Positions 46,371 through 55,518 of a stretch of DNA of 64,000 nt are shown here, one piece after another. The stretch covers positions 336,086 to 400,085 of the forward strand of contig NZ_VILB01000014.1 of NCBI RefSeq assembly GCF_009712035.1. Reading direction: 5' to 3'. This DNA is from Anabaena sp. UHCC 0187. GTDB taxonomy: Bacteria; Cyanobacteriota; Cyanobacteriia; Cyanobacteriales; Nostocaceae. A program made the position numbers and the translations under genes. Below the pieces are notes generated by a model. It saw only the letters and a program-made list of their open reading frames with translations. It did no database searches and was not told where the DNA came from. Within the stretch, counting starts at the first letter, position 1, and every line of letters starts with the position of its first letter.

Positions 46371-46395
46371 GAAGTAGATTTTTCTACTTCATGCT
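46371..46395 (+). terminator. Hairpin between psbB and psbT
   Basis: GAAGTAGA (46371-46378) pairs perfectly with TCTACTTC (46383-46390) around TTTT, followed by ATGCTTTTT. It could partly terminate or stabilise the psbB transcript before psbT. Confidence 0.6.
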
Positions 46396-46451
46396 TTTTC
46401 CCCGGCTTGGTAAACTAAAATTACTGGCTCAATAGGCAGGATCTGAAAAAT

Positions 46452-46565
46452 ATGGAAAGTGTTGCTTACATCTTGATTTTAACCCTAGCAATAGGTGTTC
46501 TCTTTTTTGCGATCGCCTTCCGCGAACCCCCTCGGTTTGAGAAAAAAGAAGAAAAGAACAATTAG
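46452..46565 (+). CDS. psbT: Photosystem II protein PsbT
   Basis: A 37-aa single-helix protein, [20 protein letters not shown], then [17 protein letters not shown]. PsbT lies at the PSII dimer interface near CP47 and D1 and helps repair. The sequence up to FREPPR is near invariant in cyanobacteria; a HIP1 site (GCGATCGC) lies within its coding sequence. It follows psbB by 97 bp, the usual cyanobacterial order. Confidence 0.97.
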   Translation: MESVAYILILTLAIGVLFFAIAFREPPRFEKKEEKNN

Positions 46566-46604
46566 GTTGTTAAAACCAGAATTTTAAAGGGTGATCAACC
46601 CTAT

Positions 46605-46646
46605 ATCCGTTGCTACTAAATTAGTAGCAACGGATTAAAATTTTTG
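46605..46646 (+). terminator. Terminator after psbT
   Basis: A perfect 14-bp stem, ATCCGTTGCTACTA (46605-46618) and TAGTAGCAACGGAT (46622-46635), with a 3-nt loop and a following AAAATTTTT. It is 40 nt after the psbT stop. Confidence 0.85.
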
Positions 46647-46835
46647 AATGGACAACTGACAATTGACTAAATTGTGCGATATAATTTTCTATCTGGAAGT
46701 TGATATGTGTTAAGACTAGCAATTCTAAGCTAGGATGAGACAGGAATATAAGTGTAGACTGAAGTTCAACTGCTTAGATATACACTGAATTTATGACAAA
46801 ACCTTTACGGAGACTAGACCCAGGAATACATTAGC

Positions 46836-47948
46836 ATGGTCAATCAGAACTTAACCGCTACAGAAATTGGATTTACCCACGAAGATTTCGCTGCTCTACT
46901 TGATAAGTACGACTATCACTTCAGCCCTGGTGATGTCGTACCGGGTACAGTTTTCAGTATAGAGCCGCGCGGCGCTCTGATTGACATAGGTGCGAAAACC
47001 GCAGCATATATACCCATACAAGAAATGTCTATTAACCGGGTCGATGCCCCGGAAGAAGTCTTACAATCAAACGAAACACGGGAATTTTTCATCCTTACCG
47101 ATGAAAATGAAGATGGTCAGCTCACCCTTTCAATTCGTCGGATTGAGTATATGCGGGCTTGGGAGCGAGTGCGGCAGTTGCAAGCAGAAGATGCTACTGT
47201 CCGTTCTGGCGTTTTCGCAACCAACCGTGGTGGTGCATTAGTGCGAATTGAAGGATTACGCGGCTTTATCCCCGGTTCTCATATTAGCACTCGCAAACCC
47301 AAGGAAGATTTGGTAGGCGAAGAACTGCCTTTGAAATTCTTAGAAGTAGATGAAGAGCGTAACCGCTTAGTTCTCTCCCATCGTCGAGCGCTGGTTGAGC
47401 GCAAGATGAACCGTTTGGAAGTTGGCGAAGTGGTCATTGGTACTGTTCGCGGTATCAAACCTTATGGTGCTTTCATTGATATTGGTGGCGTGAGCGGACT
47501 GCTACACATTTCTGAGATTTCCCACGAGCATATTGACACTCCTCATAGTGTGTTCAATGTTAATGATGAAGTGAAAGTAATGATCATTGACTTGGATGCA
47601 GAAAGGGGACGGATTTCGCTGTCTACCAAACAGTTAGAACCCGAACCCGGTGACATGATCAAAAACCGTGATTTGGTTTACGATAAGGCCGAAGAAATGG
47701 CAGCTAAGTATCGGGAACAATTGCTTGCCAAACAGCAAGGTATTACTATACCTGCGGAAGTAGCACCTGTGGAAGCTGTAGATGAAGAAGCCATAGCTGA
47801 AGAAATTGCATCTGTGGAAGCTGTAGCTGAAGAAGTTGCATCAGTTGAAGCTGTAACTGAAGAAATTACACCTGTGGAAGCTGTAGCTGAGGAAGAAATT
47901 CCCGCAGCAACAGAGATTTCAGAAGAGATCCCAGCAGCTATTGAGTAA
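46836..47948 (+). CDS. rpsA: 30S ribosomal protein S1
   Basis: The 370-aa product has three S1 RNA-binding domains (about residues 30-100, 118-185 and 197-267; for example GDVVPGTVFSIEPRGALIDI and GEVVIGTVRGIKPYGAFIDI). It binds mRNA on the 30S subunit. Cyanobacterial S1 proteins have three domains instead of six. After residue ~305 comes a Glu/Ala/Val-rich tail of degenerate repeats (PVEAVDEEAIAEEIASVEAV and similar), which is probably disordered. It is the gene following psbT, in the conserved psbB-psbT-rps1 order, but has a terminator before it. Confidence 0.95.
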   Translation: MVNQNLTATEIGFTHEDFAALLDKYDYHFSPGDVVPGTVFSIEPRGALIDIGAKTAAYIPIQEMSINRVDAPEEVLQSNETREFFILTDENEDGQLTLSIRRIEYMRAWERVRQLQAEDATVRSGVFATNRGGALVRIEGLRGFIPGSHISTRKPKEDLVGEELPLKFLEVDEERNRLVLSHRRALVERKMNRLEVGEVVIGTVRGIKPYGAFIDIGGVSGLLHISEISHEHIDTPHSVFNVNDEVKVMIIDLDAERGRISLSTKQLEPEPGDMIKNRDLVYDKAEEMAAKYREQLLAKQQGITIPAEVAPVEAVDEEAIAEEIASVEAVAEEVASVEAVTEEITPVEAVAEEEIPAATEISEEIPAAIE

Positions 47949-48000
47949 TAGATTTATAGTTGTAATTACCGACAACTTAGATCATGAAAGTAATGAATTA

Positions 48001-48023
48001 AGAGGGTTTTCCCCTCTTTTTTT
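48001..48023 (+). terminator. Rho-independent terminator after the S1 gene
   Basis: AGAGGG (48001-48006) pairs with CCCTCT (48012-48017), followed immediately by six T. It lies 52 nt past the rps1 stop. Confidence 0.9.
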
Positions 48024-48077
48024 ATGGCAGTTGGGTATTCAATTTGCCTATTCTCTGTTCCCTAACAACTGAAAAAT

Positions 48078-48812
48078 ATGGTAACTATTAAATGTAAAAA
48101 CATTGCGTTTTCTCATATTAAAGCAATTTTATTTGATAAAAACGGTACTTTAGAAGATTCCGAGTCATATTTAAGAACTTTAGGACAAAAAGCAACGCGG
48201 ATAATAGACGCGCAAATTCCCGGTATTGGTGAACCTTTATTAATGGCTTTTGGTATTAATGGTGACTTCTTAGATCCAGCGGGTTTAATATCAGTAGCGA
48301 GTCGTAAAGAAACGGAAGTTGCAGCAGCGGCCTATATTGCAGAAACCGGGAGAGGATGGTTTGAGTCTTTGAAAATTGCCCGTCAAGCTTTAGAAGAAGC
48401 TGATCAATATGTTAACAAAACCCCTTCACCTTTATTTGTGGGTAGTTTGGAGGTATTAAAGTCTTTGTCAGCAGCGGGATTAAAATTGGGGATTCTGTCA
48501 GCAGCAACTACTGAAGATGTCGAGAAATTTGTGATTAATCACCAATTAAGCGATTATTTGCAACTGGAAAAGGGAGTTGATGAGGGTCCAAGTAAACCAG
48601 ATCCGGCACTATTTTTAGAAGCTTGTCAAGCTTTGGGAGTAGCACCAGGGGCAACTTTAATGGTAGGTGATTCTGTGGGTGATATGCAAATGGCACGTGA
48701 TGCTAAAGCCGCTGGCTGTATTGGTATTACTTGGATTGGGAGGGCAGATAATGTTAAAGGTGCAGATGTGGTGATTAATCAACTTGATGACATTCAGATT
48801 GTTGAGAATTGA
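48078..48812 (+). CDS. HAD-superfamily hydrolase
   Basis: A 244-aa HAD protein. Motif I is AILFDKNGTLED, so the nucleophile Asp20 is present, but the second Asp of DxD is Asn22. Motif II is ILSAATTEDV, motif III SKPDPALF, motif IV MVGDSVGDMQMARDA. A helical cap lies between motifs I and II (~40-115). Phosphoglycolate phosphatase-like members remove phosphate from small molecules; the Asn22 change may slow the hydrolysis step or mark a subfamily. The substrate is unknown. Cytosolic. Confidence 0.88.
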   Translation: MVTIKCKNIAFSHIKAILFDKNGTLEDSESYLRTLGQKATRIIDAQIPGIGEPLLMAFGINGDFLDPAGLISVASRKETEVAAAAYIAETGRGWFESLKIARQALEEADQYVNKTPSPLFVGSLEVLKSLSAAGLKLGILSAATTEDVEKFVINHQLSDYLQLEKGVDEGPSKPDPALFLEACQALGVAPGATLMVGDSVGDMQMARDAKAAGCIGITWIGRADNVKGADVVINQLDDIQIVEN

Positions 48813-48937
48813 ATGATTTTTTGCTTTTATTTATTGACGCACTAATTCAGAAACTTTTTGGCAATTAACAAGTTAAAATTTAGTAACTATAACTAAATTT
48901 GATATCCTAATTTGAAATCTTCAATTCTAAATTAACT

Positions 48938-49945
48938 ATGATTCAATGGATTATACCGCTTGGATTTGTTCTAGCTGGCTTACTGGCTGGGATAATTGGT
49001 GAAAAAGTTATTTTCACAAAATTGAAAGTATTTGTTGCTAATAAACGAATTCCTGGTAGTGAAATTATATTTCAATCACTGCACAGAATGACCTTTATTT
49101 GGTTTCTTTTGGCAGGGTTTTTCTGGGCTATTCTCAGTTCCCCTATTCAGCCAAATATCACTTATGTGCTACAAAAAATTCTGACTGTAGTTTTACTGTA
49201 TTCGGTAACGTTAGTCTTGGCTAGATTGACAGCCGGTTTTGTAAATTTATTCGTTCGCAGAACCGAAGGAGTTTCTACATCTCTAGTTTCTAATTTAGCT
49301 AAAGCTGCTGTTTTGGTTTTGGGAACATTAATTCTTCTCCAAACTGTGGGTATTGAAGTTACACCCATTGTGACAACTTTAGGAATTGGAGGTTTAGCAG
49401 TAGGTTTAGCACTGCAAGATACATTAGCTAATTTATTTTCTGGTTTTTATTTAATTATTTCTAAGCAGGTAAGAACTGGAGACTATATAAAATTAGATGA
49501 TGGTTATCAAGGTTATGTCACAGATATTACCTGGCGTAATACTACTATCAAGGAAATTTCTAACAATGTAATTATTGTCCCTAATTCTAAGTTGGCTTCG
49601 TCAATTTTTACTAATTATCATCTCCCTGCTAAGGAAATTACCTTAACAATGAATGTGGGTGTCGGCTACGATAGTGATTTGGAATTAGTGGAAAAAGTAA
49701 CTGTAGAAGTTGCAAAGGAAGTCATGCGGGAAATTGCACCAGAATTAATTGCAAATGAACCGTATATGAGATTTCATACTTTTAATGATTGCAGTATTGA
49801 TTTTACTCTTTATATGCGTGTCAGTGAATTTTTTGACCAACGAATTGGTAAACATCTATTTGTGAAAAAATTACACAAACGCTTTCAGAGAGAAGGAATT
49901 CAAATTCCCTTTCCTATCAGAGATATTTATGTACACGAAAGCTAA
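48938..49945 (+). CDS. Small-conductance mechanosensitive channel (MscS family)
   Basis: A 335-aa membrane protein with three to four transmembrane helices in the N-terminal half. The pore-lining helix and beta domain read GIGGLAVGLALQDTLANLFS then GFYLIISKQVRTGDYIKLDD, the MscS signature, and the C-terminal soluble part ends with FPIRDIYV. It releases osmolytes when membrane tension rises. It is in the plasma membrane. The gene stands alone. Confidence 0.9.
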   Translation: MIQWIIPLGFVLAGLLAGIIGEKVIFTKLKVFVANKRIPGSEIIFQSLHRMTFIWFLLAGFFWAILSSPIQPNITYVLQKILTVVLLYSVTLVLARLTAGFVNLFVRRTEGVSTSLVSNLAKAAVLVLGTLILLQTVGIEVTPIVTTLGIGGLAVGLALQDTLANLFSGFYLIISKQVRTGDYIKLDDGYQGYVTDITWRNTTIKEISNNVIIVPNSKLASSIFTNYHLPAKEITLTMNVGVGYDSDLELVEKVTVEVAKEVMREIAPELIANEPYMRFHTFNDCSIDFTLYMRVSEFFDQRIGKHLFVKKLHKRFQREGIQIPFPIRDIYVHES

Positions 49946-49992
49946 ATGAATTAGTCTGAACCTTTGTATCCTTAAGAGATAAGTAGAACTAC

Positions 49993-51633
49993 TTATTTTC
50001 TTTCAATTACTTGAATCAATTTCCAGTCTCTAAAAGTACCAATTTGACGTTCATTAGTTAAGAAACCTATTTCTACTTCAGGGCTAACCCAAGCATAATT
50101 ATTAATAGGAACATCTGCAAGTTTTTGAAATCTTTTTCCCAAACTAGGAGTTTCAAAAGTAAGTAACAAAAGAGCTTTATCACCACCTGTTGTCATTGTT
50201 TCAGTTTTCTGTACCACAAAATTAATAGATTGATTTTTGAGTACGTCAGCAATTTCTGATTTTTTTACAAACAATTTTACATCAGGACTGTAATTACTTA
50301 ATAAACCATTACTACCAGCTACAGCTATAGCAAACCATGCAGGTAATAACCAACCTGCTAACCAATAATTAGCTGTTAAAAACTTCTGCCCAAAACGATG
50401 ATAAGCAAGCCAAATTATTGGTAAACTTAACCAACCTAATCCTAAGAATAACCCGATTGATGAATAAGTTTTAATATCTGCACTAACACTAATCTGTATA
50501 ATCCCTGTATTCAGAATTATACCTGCTAGAAAAACAACAGCACCTAAGCTGCCAAATATATAGCTTAAATTCCGAGGTAAGAAAAAATATTTTGTCTTCT
50601 GAAAATGTTGATTATAAATTTCACCTAACCAATCTAATCCTATTCCTGCTAAAATAGCCATCCAAGGACAAAGCATGAGTGAATAGTGAGGTAAACGAGT
50701 AGAAGTCATACTAATTTCTAGAAAGATAATTAGAGGACAAACAACTAATATCAAACCATTTTTAATAAAAGAACGACGACAAACTAACAGTAACCCAAAA
50801 ATACTAAATAAAGGCCAAGGAAACGTCTTAATAGGTAGATTCCATAAATAATAAAAAGGTGAATTTCCATTTCGCTGTTCTGTGGCTATTTTAGTTACAA
50901 AACCAAAAAACTGTTCAAAAACTATTGAACCGTAACGTTGCCAACTTAGCCAAAACCATGTAATAACGGGGATAAAGCCGATAACAAAACCCATATACAA
51001 CAGAGGATTATGAAGATGACGATGACGGGGATTTTACCCAATCAAATAAGGTAATAAACCAATAAATGGGACAAATATTAATTGACCTTTGATTAAAAAT
51101 CCTATCCCAAAAGTTAAACCTGTTGCCAAACCCAAATAAGAACGATATTTAGGATATAATTCTGATTTCAGTAAACAGTAAATCCCAAAAAGAGCAATAC
51201 AAATAGTAATAATATCTGGAGCAACTAACCTACTAACTTGTAACCACAGAAAAGATACAGATAAAATTGCCGAAGCTAACCAAGCTATGCGTTTATTTAA
51301 TAACATTGCTGCTATTTCATAAACTAGGAAAATGCTGAGAATAGAAGCAAATTGGGAAGGGATTCGAGATGTTATCTCACTAATACCAAATATCTTGTAA
51401 ATAGATGCTAAAATCCAATAGAACCCTGGTGTTTTTTCGTAAGCAAGTTCTGACCAAGATTGGGGAGTTAACCAATCTCCAGACTCTAGCATCCAGCGAG
51501 TGCGGATAGCATAGGTGGTTTCATCATGAGCAATGAGACTATGCTGACCATGATTAAATAATAGTAATGGTACTATCCAAATAATTAATCCTAAAACATA
51601 CCATCTTTTTGGCAAATGAAGTAATTTTATCAC
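49993..51633 (-). pseudogene. GT39/ArnT-like membrane glycosyltransferase split by one in-frame stop
   Basis: From GTG 51633 a 199-codon frame (LLLFNHGQHSLIAHDETTYA, with the DE of the catalytic loop, and GDWLTPQSWSELAYEKTPGF) ends at TAA 51034-51036. The same frame then continues for 11 codons without a stop into a 335-codon frame (LPIKTFPWPLFSIFGLLLVC, SMTSTRLPHYSLMLCPWMAI) ending at 49993. Both parts together make a normal ~546-aa ArnT-like protein that transfers sugars from polyprenyl-phosphate. The stop replaces what would be Gln (CAA to TAA, a single C-to-T change, inferred). Either a recent pseudogene, a sequencing error, or stop readthrough. Confidence 0.8.
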
Positions 51634-51737
51634 TGTAAACTTTAGCTTCCTGTTATCAGAGTATTTGTTTTTTATGATGATAATATCATATAATAACTGA
51701 TTATGACTAATTACAAACTACTCGCTATCTGTTAATT

Positions 51738-52493
51738 ATGAATCAATCCAATAATAGTGGCATCCTTGAACAGTTTGTCAACACAGTGATGGGGGTAAAA
51801 ACTGAGAATCAACAACATTCCCTAAATACATCAGCAGCGGATATACAAGAATTAGATATCAATGCAGTTTTAGTTTATAAATTAGGAACTATTCTGCAAA
51901 TAGGAGTGATGATTCTTGTATTGCTGGGAATGGAAAAATTAATCATGTTGATTGATCAAAATTCTGCTTTTCCTAGTTGGTTTAGCACTTTAGTCACGGC
52001 ATTATTTTTTGGTCTATTAAGTATCCGTTCCCGCATTTTTTCTCTTTTAGATAATACCCGTTCTCGGACAACGTATGATCAGGTAATTAGACCAAGATGG
52101 TCTCCTCCACCTTTAGCATTTCCCATTGTTTGGATGTTCATTGCTGTATTGCGGGTAATTTCTTCTGTGTTAGTTTGGCAAGAAATGAATCACCAATTTT
52201 TGGTATTGCCTTTAATTCTGTTTGTGGTACATCTGGCTTTAGGAGATACTTGGAATACGATCTTTACCGTAGAACGGAGATTAGGTGCTGCTGTTCCTGT
52301 GGTGATTTTAGGACCTTGGTTATCGGCTATAGTCGTAACGGCAATTTATTGGCAAACTGTTCCTTTAGCGGGAATGATTTTATCTTTTTCTTGTGTATGG
52401 TTAACTGTTGCTAGTGCATTGGTGTTCAGAATTTGGCAGTTAAATGGATCTGAGCCTTTGTATCCTTTGAAGTTGGCTGTTGTGGAGAAATAA
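51738..52493 (+). CDS. TspO/MBR-like tryptophan-rich membrane protein
   Basis: A 251-aa protein with a ~50-residue polar N-terminal part and about six membrane segments. The region YDQVIRPRWSPPPLAFPIVW resembles the TspO loop and second helix (P-x-W-x-P-P...VW), and the later part has WNTIFTVERRLGAAVPVVIL. TspO proteins bind porphyrins and are linked to tetrapyrrole stress control. It is longer than typical TspO (~155 aa), so it may be a divergent branch. It is in the outer or plasma membrane. Confidence 0.7.
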   Translation: MNQSNNSGILEQFVNTVMGVKTENQQHSLNTSAADIQELDINAVLVYKLGTILQIGVMILVLLGMEKLIMLIDQNSAFPSWFSTLVTALFFGLLSIRSRIFSLLDNTRSRTTYDQVIRPRWSPPPLAFPIVWMFIAVLRVISSVLVWQEMNHQFLVLPLILFVVHLALGDTWNTIFTVERRLGAAVPVVILGPWLSAIVVTAIYWQTVPLAGMILSFSCVWLTVASALVFRIWQLNGSEPLYPLKLAVVEK

Positions 52494-52641
52494 ATACTCA
52501 AAATTCACCTTAACAGGAAAGCAAAGACCGCATTTAATATCCATGAAAAACGGTAGGGAAAAATTAATTCTCTACCACTGAAATTCAGGAATTTAAACGC
52601 CTAATATAGTGCTGTAATATTCGGTAAGCTTCGCTAAAGCA

Positions 52642-53703
52642 TTATTTCTTGATTATGTAAAATATTTGATTATCTTTGATTTTAGGCTCAACGCTTACAG
52701 CAATATTTGTTTTTTCTAAAACTGTAAGTTCTTGATATGATTCGTTCTTTAATTGAATTGTTAGAATAGGCTTTTTATAAAATTGCCCTTCTTTAGTTTC
52801 AACAATTAGCATATCTCCAACTTTTATCGTATAATTTTCAATTTCAAATGCTAATACTTTATTACTAAAAATTTTAATCACATTTTCTATTTTTTGAAAA
52901 GTATGTATTGATTCTTGCTTGATAAGTTGTTCAACTAATATTTCAAAAATGGCTTGACAATATTTCTCTAGAAATTGAATATAAGGTTCTAATGCAGAAA
53001 TACCTAAAATATCTAAAACTTCCGAACCATGAGCGATTTGGTTTCTTCTTTCCACTAAGTCATTAATTTTATTATATAAATCATCCTTACTTGTTTGAGA
53101 AATAGTAGGTTTATCTAAACCAATTTCATTATTAAGGTCTTCATTTTTTGATAATTCATTGTTAAAATCTAAGGTTAAATATTTGAATAGCTCTGCAATT
53201 TTATTATGTTTTAAATTACCTGATAAAAGAACAAATGCTTCTGTGTTAATTTGATAGTTGCTAGGATTAACGATACATTCATTTAGCTTCTTTAATACCT
53301 CCTCTTTTGTAAGATGCTGATATTTAGCACTTTCCCTAGTTGTAATAGTATTAGTTAATTTTAAAGAAAGTTCAAAATGATTATCTCTAATCTTTTTATC
53401 CAGTTGATTATATTCAGGTACTACTCTAGACAGGGAATCAAGATATTCTTTAATCCATATTTCTACATATTTTTCTAGCAGTCCATAAAGTGAGATAATA
53501 GAAGCTTTATATTCAAATATTCGTTTATCTGTTCTAAAACTTCTGTCGTGATCTTTTAGAGTATTTAGTAATTTTCTGATTTGTTCCTTATCGGTTTCTA
53601 GAACAGAATAAGCAGCTACATCATTTACATATTGAATATGTTTTAAATATTCTTTTATTTGATTTAATTCTCTTTTGAAGTTTTCCAATGATTGTATATT
53701 CAT
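52642..53703 (-). CDS. MAE_28990/MAE_18760-like HEPN nuclease
   Basis: The 353-aa product begins MNIQSLENFKRELNQIKEYL. Near residues 217-223 it has ERRNQIAHGS, the R-x4-H motif of HEPN ribonucleases, in a helical region. SIISLYGLLEKYVEIWIKEY and LDKKIRDNHFELSLKLTNT further upstream match the MAE_28990 branch. HEPN proteins cut RNA in toxin and antiphage systems. The start is ATG 53703, 19 nt after the stop of the DUF262 gene; an upstream TTG at 53715 is less likely. Confidence 0.75.
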   Translation of the reverse strand: MNIQSLENFKRELNQIKEYLKHIQYVNDVAAYSVLETDKEQIRKLLNTLKDHDRSFRTDKRIFEYKASIISLYGLLEKYVEIWIKEYLDSLSRVVPEYNQLDKKIRDNHFELSLKLTNTITTRESAKYQHLTKEEVLKKLNECIVNPSNYQINTEAFVLLSGNLKHNKIAELFKYLTLDFNNELSKNEDLNNEIGLDKPTISQTSKDDLYNKINDLVERRNQIAHGSEVLDILGISALEPYIQFLEKYCQAIFEILVEQLIKQESIHTFQKIENVIKIFSNKVLAFEIENYTIKVGDMLIVETKEGQFYKKPILTIQLKNESYQELTVLEKTNIAVSVEPKIKDNQIFYIIKK

Positions 53704-53722
53704 AATTTCTATCAATAATTAA

Positions 53723-54913
53723 TTAAATATAGTTCTGTAAGAAATTATGAAAATAGATCATGCGTGCTTCCACATCTTTTTTATTATTGTATCTACCATC
53801 AAATAGCAATCTATTATTTTCTTCTTTGATGTTTAGTGATTCTTGCTCTGAATATAAATTATTTTTAATAGCATCTTTATTTATCAGTAAACTCTCCTTA
53901 TAAGCAATATTGTTTGCAAACACCTGCATTATTGGATCATATATAGTTTTTAATGGCTTTGTTCTCTCACGCTCTCCTTTTGGAGGTATAAAAGCTAAAT
54001 CTCCTAATATAGTATATATCAACTGAATAGTTTCGTTAAACAGGGTTTCAAGATATTTAATTGTTTCATCTGAATAATTATTTGCTTGTTTTAAGTATTC
54101 ATCTAAAAATTTATCCACAGGAGATTTTAAATTATCTATATGACGATAAGCAAAGAATCGCAAAACTAATTCTACATCTTCCATTTTGCGATAAGATTCA
54201 CTTTTAAGTAATTTTTCTTCTCCTTCGCTTTCTAAAGGTAATTTCCACATTTTACGAAAATAGTCATTTTGAGCAAGTTTTATACATACTTGGTTGAATT
54301 TACCATTGTGTAAGGCATTTCTTGTTTCTTGTGGAGTTAATTTATCTCCTCCACTATTCAATCTTTCAAAAACTATATGTTTTACATATTCAGCTTCTCT
54401 TTCATTTTTAGCTGTTTCTTGTAATAAGACAATAGATGATAAATAGCGTCTATCTATTCCTCTTCTAACTTGCCCAGGCAAATTTTGATAATTTCGCCCA
54501 TTAAGTTCCTGCCAATATTCTAGACCTTCTAGGTTAAATTTTCCTTTATAAAAATCATATATAGCCGTTAGTCTTTGTTCTCCATCTATTACTTCATAAG
54601 TAGAATAATCTATTTCATACAGAAATATAGGTGAAATTGGCACATTCATTATCAATGATTCTATTAAACGAGATTTCTGAGTATAATTCCATCTTTTCCT
54701 GCGCTGGTATTCAGGATTTAGGATATACCTTTTACTGTCAAGCATAGTTTCTATACTATCAATTGGATAACGAGCCTGTTCCGTTACAATTCTTATCTCT
54801 CCTTTATTGTATTTTTCGTTAATTTCATCATCGGAACGAGAGACTGGATAAATATCCAAGCTATTTTTATCAATAAATGTTTCACCTGAAATTAAGTGAC
54901 TATTTGTGATCAT
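53723..54913 (-). CDS. DUF262 (GmrSD-N/ParB-like) protein
   Basis: A 396-aa protein whose N-terminal half has EYQRRKRWNYTQKSRLIESL (~68-87), EVIDGEQRLTAIYDFYKG (107-124) and FERLNSGGDKLTPQETRNAL (182-201), the DUF262 signature. The DGQR/DGEQR motif is the ParB/Srx-like NTP or nucleotide-handling site used in GmrSD-type restriction and other defence systems. The C-terminal half is helical. AAGGA lies about ten bases before the ATG at 54913. It is followed by, and coupled to, a HEPN nuclease gene; together they form a likely antiphage pair. The 110-bp region upstream of it is not annotated further. Confidence 0.85.
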   Translation of the reverse strand: MITNSHLISGETFIDKNSLDIYPVSRSDDEINEKYNKGEIRIVTEQARYPIDSIETMLDSKRYILNPEYQRRKRWNYTQKSRLIESLIMNVPISPIFLYEIDYSTYEVIDGEQRLTAIYDFYKGKFNLEGLEYWQELNGRNYQNLPGQVRRGIDRRYLSSIVLLQETAKNEREAEYVKHIVFERLNSGGDKLTPQETRNALHNGKFNQVCIKLAQNDYFRKMWKLPLESEGEEKLLKSESYRKMEDVELVLRFFAYRHIDNLKSPVDKFLDEYLKQANNYSDETIKYLETLFNETIQLIYTILGDLAFIPPKGERERTKPLKTIYDPIMQVFANNIAYKESLLINKDAIKNNLYSEQESLNIKEENNRLLFDGRYNNKKDVEARMIYFHNFLQNYI

Positions 54914-55031
54914 ATTTATTCTTCCTTATACTTTGTACTAATTAAATTTAGAACTTGAGAATTCTATAATTTTAGATTTTTTTGTAACCAAGTATCTCAT
55001 ATCCATCCACAAGTGCTTGGTTACTGAAGCA

Positions 55032-55256
55032 TTATTCTTCACTTTCAATTAATCTTTTACCATTACTAAGACGCTGCAAAAACTCAGGAAAATTCATCAA
55101 ATCATCAACAGATTCTGATGGTGGCATTTCTACCCAATTTGCTTCAGCATTTAACTTATCTACATAAATGTAGAATGCCTCTTGGTCATCTCGATGAGAT
55201 AAAACATAAGCACGTAATTCCTTTGTACTCATACCTTGGAAGTTAGGCCGACTCAT
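55032..55256 (-). CDS. DUF6887 family protein
   Basis: A 74-aa protein, MSRPNFQGMSTKELRAYVLS, then AFYIYVDKLNAEANWVEMPP. This is a common cyanobacterial small family (DUF6887) encoded next to DUF6888. Its ATG overlaps the stop of the DUF6888 gene by four bases. Function is unknown; the two-small-gene coupling suggests a toxin-antitoxin-like or regulatory pair. Confidence 0.8.
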   Translation of the reverse strand: MSRPNFQGMSTKELRAYVLSHRDDQEAFYIYVDKLNAEANWVEMPPSESVDDLMNFPEFLQRLSNGKRLIESEE

Positions 55257-55429
55257 ACCACATACCTCCATTTACCATTAGGATATATTTCTATCATATT
55301 TTCTTCACCCGCCAGGATAAATACATTACCTGTACGTTTATCAACTCGAACCAAGTTTATGGGTAAATATAGTTTAGTTAACCAACAACACAGAATAAAT
55401 AACTGCGTTTTTTGCTCAGATGTAGGAAT
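55253..55429 (-). CDS. DUF6888-like protein with apparent ATT start
   Basis: The 58-codon frame reads IPTSEQKTQLFILCCWLTKL, then YLPINLVRVDKRTGNVFILA, which matches DUF6888. GAGGAG at 55438-55443 is eight bases before the ATT at 55427-55429, and the frame has a stop at 55442-55444. There is no ATG, GTG or TTG until well inside the conserved region, so either ATT is the start or the start was lost. It precedes DUF6887 in the usual order. Confidence 0.6.
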   Translation of the reverse strand: MPTSEQKTQLFILCCWLTKLYLPINLVRVDKRTGNVFILAGEENMIEIYPNGKWRYVV

Positions 55430-55471
55430 GACCCGTACTCCTCAATAAAACTCATTATAACGAATATATCA

Positions 55472-55518
55472 CTCCTTCTCCTCTTTGCGCCTTTGCTCCT
55501 TAGCGTCTCTGCGCGAAA
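55472..55518. repeat. Second copy of the CTTTGCG...CTCTGCGCGAAACA repeat
   Basis: It matches 29045-29095 in its CTTTGCG(C/T)CTTTGC and CTCTGCGCGAAACAAAA parts. Here it abuts the clpC terminator. Confidence 0.6.

Noticed and set aside
51034-51633. Two separate glycosyltransferase genes
   Set aside because: The two frames are in phase with one stop between them and together give one normal-length ArnT-like protein, so one gene with a nonsense change is more likely.
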